NCBI RefSeq assembly: GCF_001637225.1
Contig: NZ_LVJI01000014.1
Coordinates: 186,001-250,000 of the forward strand
DNA: 64,000 bases
Direction of reading: 5' to 3'
DNA from: Paenibacillus antarcticus
GTDB taxonomy: Bacteria > Bacillota > Bacilli > Paenibacillales > Paenibacillaceae
The stretch's first letter is position 1. Each line of letters begins with the position of its first letter. The notes under the pieces were generated by a model. It was not told where the DNA came from. It did no database searches and worked only from the letters and a program-made list of their open reading frames with translations. Shown here in pieces: positions 11,601 through 18,609 of the stretch. The translations under genes were made by a program, and so were the position numbers.

Positions 11601-13806
11601 ATGCCGCTGTTGTTTCTTTATAACTTGAGAAAAGTGAACTACTTTGCCAATAACCAACTCCGACCTGCTTATTTCCTTTCAACAAGGGAGTACTTAGGAA
11701 TCCGTCAACCACATCGTTACGAAGGAATCGGATGATTTGGCTGCTGTTTCCTTGGTTTGGATACCCAGGATCCGTTCCCCAATGTACCCAAGCTGCTTGC
11801 TCATGTAATGGACCTGCAAATTCCGTACCTAACATCCACCCATTTCCATTAATATAATCTGAAAGTTTCTTCGCATTGTAGTCAGCACCACTGTAGACAT
11901 CTACGTATACAAAAGATAAATTGTCTCCCGTATCAGCCTTCAGCATATCAAGACGACGTTTAAGCTCTCCTGATTCTACATCTTTAGTCTGATTTACATA
12001 GAAGGCTTGATCGAGCCATCCCCATCCTTTGGACAAAGGTTGATTCATGTTTTCCATTTTTGTTTCATAAGCGTCAAGCATATATTCCGTCGCGTTAATA
12101 TGAACGCCTCCACGGATGTTATACTTTTTACCTTCACTTAGAACATAGTTGAAATCTTCAATTCCACCCTGCCGAATACCGATATGACCACCGAAATCCG
12201 GATGAGAATCATCATGGCCTTCGGCTTGATACCCTTTGTACAATACAATCTGTCCGAAACCATCGGTTAGATTCGAAATTTTCTTCGCATTATCAAAAGC
12301 ACGAAGGAAAGGCGATGATGTTGTTGATCCAATATTCATACTAATATACGATATATTGTCGCGAATCATTTCGCTTCCATAAGGTGCCTCAGCGTTCTGG
12401 CGATACATGATTGCACCATCTTGCCAATCCACGACGCTATCATTGTTAGCATCTGGTGTTATAATAACTTCTGCCGACGGCAATGGTTCAGGATCTAGCA
12501 CCGTGCTGCCACGATACGTCCAACTACCGCCTGAGAGCGTAGCCTTCTTCGTACTAATTGTCGTATCCGTTGATACTTTCACACGTACTTTATCACTGGC
12601 ATTCACAACGTTCGTGACCATAGTTGCTGCTAATTTATCATTATTAAGAAATGCATACGTTCTACCGCCACTAAGATCTGCTGTTGCAGCTGCTTTGATA
12701 TCGGTATATTCCTCGCTAATGGTGTTCCAAGCACCCGTTGCCAAAGCGGCCGTCTCTTGAGCTTTTGGCTCATTGGCAAGAACCGATACTAGGTCATGAT
12801 TCGGGAATTCAATCGTTTTCACTTTCTCTGTTCCATTTTCTTGAATACTTACGATGTTGAAATGAAGGATGTTTGCCTTTAATTGCAACTCTACACCTAA
12901 ATTTACATTAATCTCTGGAAGCTGCAGTGTATAAGCCGCAGTTTCTCCTTTAGATGCGGTTGCTGCGGTTTTCACAAAAGTAGTTGCAGATGGGTAATAT
13001 GATTTTCCATTGATTTTCAATTCATTAATACCGTTTAGCTGACCGTTTATTTCTGCACCCGTGCTTTTCCAGCTATATTTCTTCACGCGTGGAAATTCTT
13101 TGTCAATTTCAACGGTCAATTGATCCGAGGCCAGTGTATCCGTGATTGTAATTGGCTTAGGCGTAACTGTACTCGTTATTACTTCCTTCACTTTAAGATC
13201 ATCGATCGTGAAATTTTTATTAGCGAACCAACTGCGAAGTCCTATCTTACCAGCATTAGTTGGCACGCTTGGTAAGCTTGCTGTAAGGATACTGTTACCG
13301 TCAATCGACAGCTGTACGGTATCTTTCTCATAATGAAGCTTGAAAGTGTACTGTTGACCCGCTACAAATGTTGGACTGCCTGTAGAAACAAGGTTACCGT
13401 ATGTCTCAGTCCCATTCTTCACTGCGTCCCAGCCCCAGCTGTTCGTGTCGTATTGGATAACATTATAGTTATTGCTGTCAACATATCGATATACGAGTCC
13501 AAATCGTGATGGTGCTTCATTATTAAACTTCAACTTCACTTCATAGTCACCATTCGCAAATTGTGGAGATTCTTGATCGAATAGAATAACAGCACCTGTA
13601 GTAACTGCCTTGACGGCGCCGTTATCCGCAGTGAATGTAGCTGCTGTTCCCTTGCCTGTAGCCCATCCGCTAATGATGCCATCATTGTAATCCTTAAAGT
13701 AAGCCCCATCTTGTTCAGCAGCGAATATTTCTGCCGGAGGTATACATAATTGCAATCCTAGTATCATCGTTAATAGAATACTAAGTGATTTAAAGCTTTT
13801 CTTCAT
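8635..13806 (-). CDS. GH101 endo-alpha-N-acetylgalactosaminidase with CBM32, Big_2, cohesin and dockerin
   Basis: 1723-residue secreted enzyme. GH101 enzymes release the Gal-beta-1,3-GalNAc core (T antigen) from Ser/Thr of mucin-type glycoproteins. Order by reading: signal peptide (1-29); LamG-like sandwich (about 32-212); mutarotase-like sandwich (about 220-440); GH101 barrel (about 445-760), candidate nucleophile Asp636 in VYVDVYSG and acid/base Glu662 in GTEFAGP; beta-rich C-domain; two carbohydrate-binding-like sandwiches (about 890-1185); Big_2; CBM32 (about 1275-1400); second Big_2; cohesin-like domain (about 1505-1640); dockerin (about 1665-1723) with DINNDGKVSIGDL and DVDGDGEIGLKDL. 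ATG at 13806 follows AAGGTGGGG. It lies directly downstream of the cohesin-SLH anchor gene. Enzyme family is confident from the barrel motifs; catalytic residues are assigned by analogy. Confidence 0.92.
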   Translation of the reverse strand: MKKSFKSLSILLTMILGLQLCIPPAEIFAAEQDGAYFKDYNDGIISGWATGKGTAATFTADNGAVKAVTTGAVILFDQESPQFANGDYEVKLKFNNEAPSRFGLVYRYVDSNNYNVIQYDTNSWGWDAVKNGTETYGNLVSTGSPTFVAGQQYTFKLHYEKDTVQLSIDGNSILTASLPSVPTNAGKIGLRSWFANKNFTIDDLKVKEVITSTVTPKPITITDTLASDQLTVEIDKEFPRVKKYSWKSTGAEINGQLNGINELKINGKSYYPSATTFVKTAATASKGETAAYTLQLPEINVNLGVELQLKANILHFNIVSIQENGTEKVKTIEFPNHDLVSVLANEPKAQETAALATGAWNTISEEYTDIKAAATADLSGGRTYAFLNNDKLAATMVTNVVNASDKVRVKVSTDTTISTKKATLSGGSWTYRGSTVLDPEPLPSAEVIITPDANNDSVVDWQDGAIMYRQNAEAPYGSEMIRDNISYISMNIGSTTSSPFLRAFDNAKKISNLTDGFGQIVLYKGYQAEGHDDSHPDFGGHIGIRQGGIEDFNYVLSEGKKYNIRGGVHINATEYMLDAYETKMENMNQPLSKGWGWLDQAFYVNQTKDVESGELKRRLDMLKADTGDNLSFVYVDVYSGADYNAKKLSDYINGNGWMLGTEFAGPLHEQAAWVHWGTDPGYPNQGNSSQIIRFLRNDVVDGFLSTPLLKGNKQVGVGYWQSSSLFSSYKETTAAFFNQNLPTKYMQHFPIIKMTNNRVDFENNVVVQRGQDGKIHLSKDSKDIAIMTDSSEISNSTVFIPWSPEDEEKIYHWNPAGGSTTWSLPNSWSSVTTAQLYKLTDLGREHVGSVPVSNGQVTITAEKGMGYALYKTTAPDADAMEWGEGSSVKDNGFDSQSFDVWKKSSTANSTDHVQFVKNNNADDLLQVKGPSDATIQQVITGLEPGKTYSASVWVNVDGERKVEIGVKQGDTDVNNYLEDTKHPYLSQQHKYFNTSYQRINVSFDAVSSTATLYLKVAQGTSTVLLDDVRVWENPTKTDAGDSVLYEDFENVDEGWGPFVYSKTGPVRTHLVEKGGNQIQTYVLDGKWSLKTNEEGTGEWLRTLPQTLRMKEDNLYHLTMKYNSDEQDMYTAAIRVKENGVVRDLASQKLNNGVNTLDLSFSTEGAEDAYLAIIKNSLNNAKELTGTLVIDDIRVDDEGPIVPTEGVLVKSVTFTPQSLDLNKGQSAEIKALVGPANAFNRSLEWRSDHPEIVSVDQTGKVTAHKTGSAIVTATTKDGSQLSASATINVHGQNTLIPQSQMTVTASTYQPGDEPSNAIDGDPATIWHTKWSPAHLPESITLNLGGNYSVNQLDYKPRVGASNGTITKYNLYASTDGVNYTLVTSGSWAQDDKVKTTRFGVTTASYIRLEATAGVGNFASAAEINVYEELGDAETTAVTGVALDKATVTLKEGETTELTASILPVYATNKDVTWASSNEAIASVVKEDGRVIVMGLTVGTADVTVTTVDGGFVATSRITVEKADSELYPTTNLSAPSSVVSEAEFEVKLGLQNITQNIYAQDIELDYNSDVMEFIGANSLIPGVKIVETVNSPAGKLRFLIVSEGEANAVTGNADVLALTFKAKKVTGSVIGTISVTKADIANGQGEESIAAVSNIEIEIATTPIISGDINNDGKVSIGDLAIIAANYGKTASSPDWQQVKKADVDGDGEIGLKDLVIVAKKIVE

Positions 13807-13852
13807 TTTTATACCCCACCTTTTTTTGATGTAAATACTACTTCATCTCAAC

Positions 13853-13870
13853 CTAAACACACTAAACACA
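13853..13870. repeat. Tandem 9-bp direct repeat upstream of GH101
   Basis: Two perfect head-to-tail copies of CTAAACACA about 47 bp before the GH101 start codon. AraC-type regulators of the YesN class often bind direct repeats, and such a regulator is encoded 1.4 kb upstream, so this could be an operator. That link is inference. Confidence 0.35.
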
Positions 13871-13905
13871 GTGTTATAATCAGATAAAAGTGTACTTGAA
13901 GAGGT

Positions 13906-13995
13906 GCATTGGACTTTGTAATGTTAGGTAGACGTCATGTAATCACCTTCAATTTGATGACGATTACGCTCCTACCCATACATCACTTCCAATGC
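13906..13995. other. Long imperfect hairpin between cohesin-SLH and GH101 genes
   Basis: About 90 bases bounded by GCATTGGA and TCCAATGC, with further paired blocks GGTAG/CTACC and GTAATC/GATTAC inside. No T-run follows the outer arm. It may be a leader structure or an mRNA stabilising or processing element that sets the ratio of anchor to enzyme transcripts. Confidence 0.5.
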
Positions 13996-14028
13996 AATAA
14001 TTAATTTCCCTCTACAATTATCGTTACA

Positions 14029-15039
14029 CTAGGACCCTGCTAGTAATCTCTTAATTACAACAGCAGCCTCTGCTCTAGTTGCATGTTCCTTAGGAGCGAA
14101 CAAACTTCCTGATCTACCCTCCATTAAACCCGAAGAGATGGCGAAGCCTACAGAGCCTTTTGCCCATTCGCTAATCTTGCCTTCGTCATTAAATTTCTTT
14201 AACGAAAAGTTTGGAAGCGCTTCCACTTTTGTTCCCGTGGTATATGATTTCGCTCGCATCAGCATTGTTGTCATTTCCTCACGTGTAATACTCTTGTTCG
14301 GAGCGAATACGTTACTGGAAATCCCAGTAATGATACCTGCATCATAGGCACTCTTTAGGGTGTCGTAATACCAAGCACCAGCCTTAACATCGCCAAACGG
14401 TTGTTTAGTACCTTCCTTAAGTTTTAATGCTCGAGATATCAAAGCAGCAAACTCTGCCCGTGTTACATTTTTATTTGGAGCAAAGTGATCGTTATCTACT
14501 CCTGTTACGACACCTTTAGTCACCATCTCCATAATATTCGCTTTCGCCCAATGACCTGCAATATCACTGAATATTCTTGTGAATGTCGCAGATTTATCCA
14601 GTGTAAAGCTCTGATCTTTCAAATTGTGATCCAATATTCTGAACGATGTCCATTTCACTGCAGAGGACCCCGCTTTTTTCGCTTTAAAAGTAATCTTTGT
14701 AATATCCATGTTTCCTTTTTGTCCATCCACATTTCCTATCTTGGTGTGTGCAATGGTAACCACGTTACCCTTGATTACTGGAGATACAGAAAAACCTTTG
14801 ATTGTTGTTTCTGCTTTAACTACCTCCATCAAGTTGGGGTCAAAGTTAAATTTAGCTTCATATGCGTATAAATCCTTAATATTTTTCCCATTCAATGTAA
14901 TCGTAAATTGCCCATTCACTGATTCTATATCAGACGTATTCATAGAAAAATCCGATACTGCTTCCGCATTGATTGTTGTGATCCATACCATCGTACAAAG
15001 CATACAAATCAATGTGCTCATCATCATTTTACGTTTCAT
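14029..15039 (-). CDS. Cohesin-SLH surface anchoring protein
   Basis: 336 residues. Signal peptide (1-25, ending INAEA); one cohesin-like domain (about 30-155) with the typical LYAYEAKFNFDPNLMEVV strand pair and an ITFKAKKAG strand; then three SLH domains (about 160-335) carrying TRAE, TREE and TRAE motifs. SLH domains bind pyruvylated secondary cell-wall polymer, so this should display one cohesin on the cell surface, the layout of an anchoring scaffoldin. The next genes downstream encode proteins with C-terminal dockerins, making it their likely docking site. The ATG at 15039 has only a modest GGGAAGG site and overlaps the stop of a 25-codon upstream ORF as ATGA. Domain identity is confident by motif; partner binding is inferred. 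Confidence 0.9.
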   Translation of the reverse strand: MKRKMMMSTLICMLCTMVWITTINAEAVSDFSMNTSDIESVNGQFTITLNGKNIKDLYAYEAKFNFDPNLMEVVKAETTIKGFSVSPVIKGNVVTIAHTKIGNVDGQKGNMDITKITFKAKKAGSSAVKWTSFRILDHNLKDQSFTLDKSATFTRIFSDIAGHWAKANIMEMVTKGVVTGVDNDHFAPNKNVTRAEFAALISRALKLKEGTKQPFGDVKAGAWYYDTLKSAYDAGIITGISSNVFAPNKSITREEMTTMLMRAKSYTTGTKVEALPNFSLKKFNDEGKISEWAKGSVGFAISSGLMEGRSGSLFAPKEHATRAEAAVVIKRLLAGS

Positions 15040-15113
15040 TTACTAACCTTCCCTTCTAATTTTACACCTGAGATTGGCATGAAAGACTTAGTTAAAATTA
15101 AAGACCCACCCAT
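15036..15113 (-). CDS. Putative 25-residue leader peptide coupled to the cohesin-SLH gene
   Basis: Short ORF starting MGGSLILTKSF, with a better ribosome site (GGGGGAGG, 7-base spacing) than the following gene. Its TGA overlaps the next ATG (ATGA). The layout suggests translational coupling of the surface anchor. No homology is recognised, and the peptide may not be functional itself. Confidence 0.4.
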   Translation of the reverse strand: MGGSLILTKSFMPISGVKLEGKVSK

Positions 15114-15242
15114 ATCCTAACCTCCCCCTGGTGACTTATTCTTTTATGATACAAACAATCGAAGAGGATACACATGATTTATTTTGAAGTAACAATGATC
15201 ATTTTTGATTTGAATTTTAAATACTTTAGGCGTTACGCGCAT

Positions 15243-16883
15243 TTATCTTTCAAACGCTTTACGATAGGCTAACGGACTAAGTCCCGTCACTTTTTTGAAT
15301 ATCCGGCTGAAATGTTCCGTGTTGACGTACCCTACTTTCTCGGCCACGTCATAAATTTTCAACCCGTTCTCCAGTCCTTCTTTTGCCTTTTTAATCCTTA
15401 AGTTTGTCAAAAATGGAATGAAGTTAATACCGATTTCTTTAGCGAATTGCTTACTGAGATAACTTTCACTAACACCAACAATCTCGCTTATATTCGATAA
15501 CAGAATCTCTTCATAATAACTTTCTTCCAGTATTGCTTTTGCTTTAGCAACAACAGGGCTTAGCATGGCAACAGAGTTCTCGCGTTTGGGATGTAGTTCT
15601 TCATAAAGAGTATTTAAATATTTCTCTACCCATTGAACTGTCTCTTCCAACGTCTCCAGTTGGCGAACTTGTTCAAACGGAAAAGGAAATCTTTCGTTGA
15701 GCTTTTCCGAAAACATACCTTTCTGATAAATTAATGATCCTGCCTTCCAGATTAGGTCGCTCAAAGCGGATTTGATCTGATCAGGCGATGAGGGAAAACT
15801 CTCGGCGAGCCGCTGGAAACCATGCTGCATCTGTTGTTTCCAAAGCGTATTGTTATCTTCCTTTAACGCTTGCAGTAGTTCCGACTTGAAGAGAGACCAC
15901 TCTTCCTTCCAATCTTCTGTTTGCATATTTATTGGTCGTTCTGCTTCAGGATAAAATAAAAAGTCGTACCCATTATAGTAGCTGAGGGCAGAGAGCCTTT
16001 CAGCTTGTTGGAACAGACGATTCCACTGCGTGAAGCCATTTGCGATATCACTAATACCGATAGATAGATTCAAATTCAGGAACTGACGAAGCCTAATGTT
16101 CACATCCGTCAAAATTGAATGGGTTAGGCTACGCATTGCCATCATACTTCGTTGCTCTGGAAACGAGAAAAACAAAATGTAATGCCGGTCATCATGTCGA
16201 CAAACAAAGCAGTTCCTCACATGTTTGTCCTTATTCAAAACGGTCAGAATAGTCTGTGAAATGTTTCTGTGGATATGCTCGAATTGTATAGTCTTAGATA
16301 GTCTAATGAGGGCTACTCCTTGATTTTTCTCCCCCATATGTTTCCTCACGAAATTCAATCCCTGTTTCAAATCTTCATTTTTTTCATAATCTCTGAAATC
16401 AGTGCTATCTGACACTGCAAGCCGGTGCAACATAGAACAGACAGCTTCATCTTCATTCAGTGAAGGTACAGATACAGAGGCTCTTTGTCGCCTCTTCAAT
16501 TCCTCTACTGTCTTTTGCAGCACTGGCGTAATATAAGCCTCGTCTAATTTTGCTTTCAGCATATAATCGAATGCACCAAGAACAAATGAGTCTCTCACGT
16601 AAGCGTAATCATTATATGCGCTAAGCATAATGATCAATGGCTCTCGAGAATATGATAATTTACGAATGGCTGTGAGAAGTTCCACCCCATTCATCCGCGG
16701 CATTTGAATATCGGCTAGTATAATATCAATTTCCTGATGTTCCTGAAGAAAGGTTAATGCTTCTTCCCCATTACACGCCTCTCCCACAACTTCAATGTCA
16801 GTTGAAGTTAATAGAATATACTCCCGAAGTGCTAATCTTGCCAAAGGTTCATCATCAACGATAATAGTTTGAAATTTCGTAAT
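15243..16883 (-). CDS. YesN-type response regulator (REC + AraC HTH), apparent ATT start
   Basis: About 546 residues. The N-terminal receiver needs the acidic pair in IIVDDEP, and this is encoded only upstream of the first standard start codon (TTG at 16844). Reading back in frame gives TKFQTIIVDDEPL beginning at ATT 16883, just after an AAAGGGGGGGG tract. Phosphoacceptor Asp is in LADIQMPRMNG. The C-terminus is a pair of AraC helix-turn-helix motifs (ISEIVGVSESYLSKQFAKE and YDVAEKVGYVNTEHFSRIF). A promoter lies at 16949-16977. Immediately downstream are the cohesin-SLH and glycosidase genes, which it probably controls; the kinase partner is most likely the YesM-type protein at 18609-20390. 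The ATT start could be real or reflect an error in the eight-G run. Confidence 0.9.
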   Translation of the reverse strand: MTKFQTIIVDDEPLARLALREYILLTSTDIEVVGEACNGEEALTFLQEHQEIDIILADIQMPRMNGVELLTAIRKLSYSREPLIIMLSAYNDYAYVRDSFVLGAFDYMLKAKLDEAYITPVLQKTVEELKRRQRASVSVPSLNEDEAVCSMLHRLAVSDSTDFRDYEKNEDLKQGLNFVRKHMGEKNQGVALIRLSKTIQFEHIHRNISQTILTVLNKDKHVRNCFVCRHDDRHYILFFSFPEQRSMMAMRSLTHSILTDVNIRLRQFLNLNLSIGISDIANGFTQWNRLFQQAERLSALSYYNGYDFLFYPEAERPINMQTEDWKEEWSLFKSELLQALKEDNNTLWKQQMQHGFQRLAESFPSSPDQIKSALSDLIWKAGSLIYQKGMFSEKLNERFPFPFEQVRQLETLEETVQWVEKYLNTLYEELHPKRENSVAMLSPVVAKAKAILEESYYEEILLSNISEIVGVSESYLSKQFAKEIGINFIPFLTNLRIKKAKEGLENGLKIYDVAEKVGYVNTEHFSRIFKKVTGLSPLAYRKAFER

Positions 16884-16948
16884 TACCCCCCCCTTTAATA
16901 TCAGCTAATAATATTTATTTATGATATTTGGTAACAGATTTGATACGA

Positions 16949-16977
16949 ATTCTATCACACCTATTTTTCTTTAACAA
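16949..16977 (-). promoter_or_regulatory. Promoter of the response regulator gene
   Basis: Minus-strand -35 TTGTTA (16972-16977) and -10 TAGAAT (16949-16954) separated by exactly 17 bp, about 66 bp before the regulator's ribosome site. Confidence 0.65.
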
Positions 16978-16992
16978 TACGTCTTCACGCCT

Positions 16993-17067
16993 TTAAATTA
17001 GCGGGATTTCGGGGTTTTCAAGGTGCGACAAATAGACGTATTTTTCGAGTACTTTAGCAGTATCCAT
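16993..17067 (-). CDS. Possible 24-residue peptide ORF
   Basis: Starts MDTAKVLEKYVYL after an AAGGGGGC site and ends at TAA 16993, upstream of the regulator promoter. No family is recognised. It could be a remnant of a longer gene or chance. Confidence 0.2.
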   Translation of the reverse strand: MDTAKVLEKYVYLSHLENPEIPLI

Positions 17068-17162
17068 GCCCCCTTCAACTTGTTCAAATGCCTACAACTT
17101 ACGACATATTATTAGCCATATCGAATGATCATATCGTCCATTTAAGAGGCTGTTAGCCGGAC

Positions 17163-17235
17163 GAAAATAAATGAAAGAAGCCCATCGGTCAAAGCCTCAG
17201 ACGAAATCGTTAGAGGTTTTGACCAATGGGCTTCT
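17163..17235 (-). terminator. Intrinsic terminator after the solute-binding-like gene
   Basis: Stem of about 22 pairs (17176-17235, arms AGAAGCCCAT and ATGGGCTTCT) followed on the minus strand by TTCATTTATTTT. It separates the kinase/solute-binding pair from the regulator gene. Confidence 0.8.
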
Positions 17236-17274
17236 TATAATCAAGGGGAACTGTAGCATTCAGTCTTAATGATA

Positions 17275-18609
17275 TTATTTGTCAAACAATGTTGGAATGT
17301 GAATATCTATGGATTGTAGTGCCTTACTCCAATTTTCATTCATTCTTTTTTGAATATCCTCTACCGATGCACCAGCAAAAATTTCTTGTGCCATTTTCTT
17401 CTCATCGTAATGAGCTGCTTTCTTAATGATCGCAAATTTCTGAGATATGCCATCATACATAAAAGGTTCGAAAGGATGTTTATTGTTAACTTTATTAAAG
17501 AATGCGGGACTAGAGGATACATCCGTTAGGGTTGACGAGTTCTGTGAATTGAGAATATACGACTGATAAACAGTGGGACTAAACACCCATTCTAGGAAAG
17601 CTGTCGCTTCTTCGGTGTTCTGGGAGTTTTTATTAATGGCCATATACTGATCGGGTATTGTAACAGCTTGTAATCGTTCTTCTCGCGAGGCTCTCCAAGG
17701 TAAGGCGAATGCATCTAAATCCTTATCAGTGCCTACTTTAGAGATATGATCAGAATAATACCATTGCCCTATTGCAATCATTGCCGCTTGATTATATTGG
17801 AACAATTGCGTAGCCTGATCAAAACCGATTCCAAGCGCATCAGATCCGGCAAGTTGATTGTCTCCGATCTTTTTGAGTATATTCGCAGCCTCTTCAAATG
17901 CTGATCCCTCCCCGAAGGGCTCTTTCATATTTGAGATGTTTGATAAATAATTCTCATCTCCCTTTAACATTGGGGGACCAAATTCCATAAAAGGATAAAA
18001 GGTCCAGTCATCTTTACCACCTATCGCGATGGGTATATATTTCCCATGCGATTTAATTTTCTCAAGCACACTCATAAACTCGGAAAGTGTTTGAGGTACC
18101 TCAACGCCTACCTCCTGAAAAATACTCGGATGATAATAGACGTATTCAGTGAAAGAAACAAGCGGTAAACCAAGTATTTCACCATCCAACTCTGCGGGGT
18201 ATCTATTTCTGCTAGTCGCATTCAATTTATCTAATGGCTGAAGAGAGCTTTGATACGTCGGTAGATGCGTAGCCTTCAAGTAGAATACATCTGGCAAATC
18301 ACTTACAGCCAAACGCACCTTCAGATATTGTCCGCTATTATCTGGAATCATTTCTACTTGAACCGTTACATTCGGTTTAATATCGGAATATTCTCTTACT
18401 TTTTTCGTCCAAAACTCGATATCTGTCTTCGTTTCCCAGATTCCAAATTTAATTTTCACTGGTTGATTAAGATTAGATACTTGTTTGGATTGCAGCATTT
18501 GAACGCTATTTATCATTTCGAATCGCTTATATCCGATGTATACTGCAAGAAAACCTATAACAATAAGGATAACAATTAAGGCGGAACCTGTCCCTACTCT
18601 CATTTTCAT
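17275..18609 (-). CDS. Membrane-anchored extracellular solute-binding-like protein
   Basis: 444 residues, resembling family 1 sugar-binding proteins of ABC importers (IKFGIWE start of the fold, LPDVFYLKA, LGLPLVSFTEYVYYHPSIF, MIAIGQWYY, WVFSPTVYQ). The N-terminus is an uncleaved-looking membrane helix (about 8-26) with no lipobox cysteine, unlike typical importer lipoproteins, and no permease genes are nearby. Its ATG overlaps the kinase stop (TGATG), so it is co-translated with the sensor. This suggests a ligand-binding co-receptor for the kinase, comparable in principle to known LytS-type systems that use a binding-protein-like third component. The sensing role is inferred; the fold assignment is good. 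Confidence 0.85.
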   Translation of the reverse strand: MKMRVGTGSALIVILIVIGFLAVYIGYKRFEMINSVQMLQSKQVSNLNQPVKIKFGIWETKTDIEFWTKKVREYSDIKPNVTVQVEMIPDNSGQYLKVRLAVSDLPDVFYLKATHLPTYQSSLQPLDKLNATSRNRYPAELDGEILGLPLVSFTEYVYYHPSIFQEVGVEVPQTLSEFMSVLEKIKSHGKYIPIAIGGKDDWTFYPFMEFGPPMLKGDENYLSNISNMKEPFGEGSAFEEAANILKKIGDNQLAGSDALGIGFDQATQLFQYNQAAMIAIGQWYYSDHISKVGTDKDLDAFALPWRASREERLQAVTIPDQYMAINKNSQNTEEATAFLEWVFSPTVYQSYILNSQNSSTLTDVSSSPAFFNKVNNKHPFEPFMYDGISQKFAIIKKAAHYDEKKMAQEIFAGASVEDIQKRMNENWSKALQSIDIHIPTLFDK

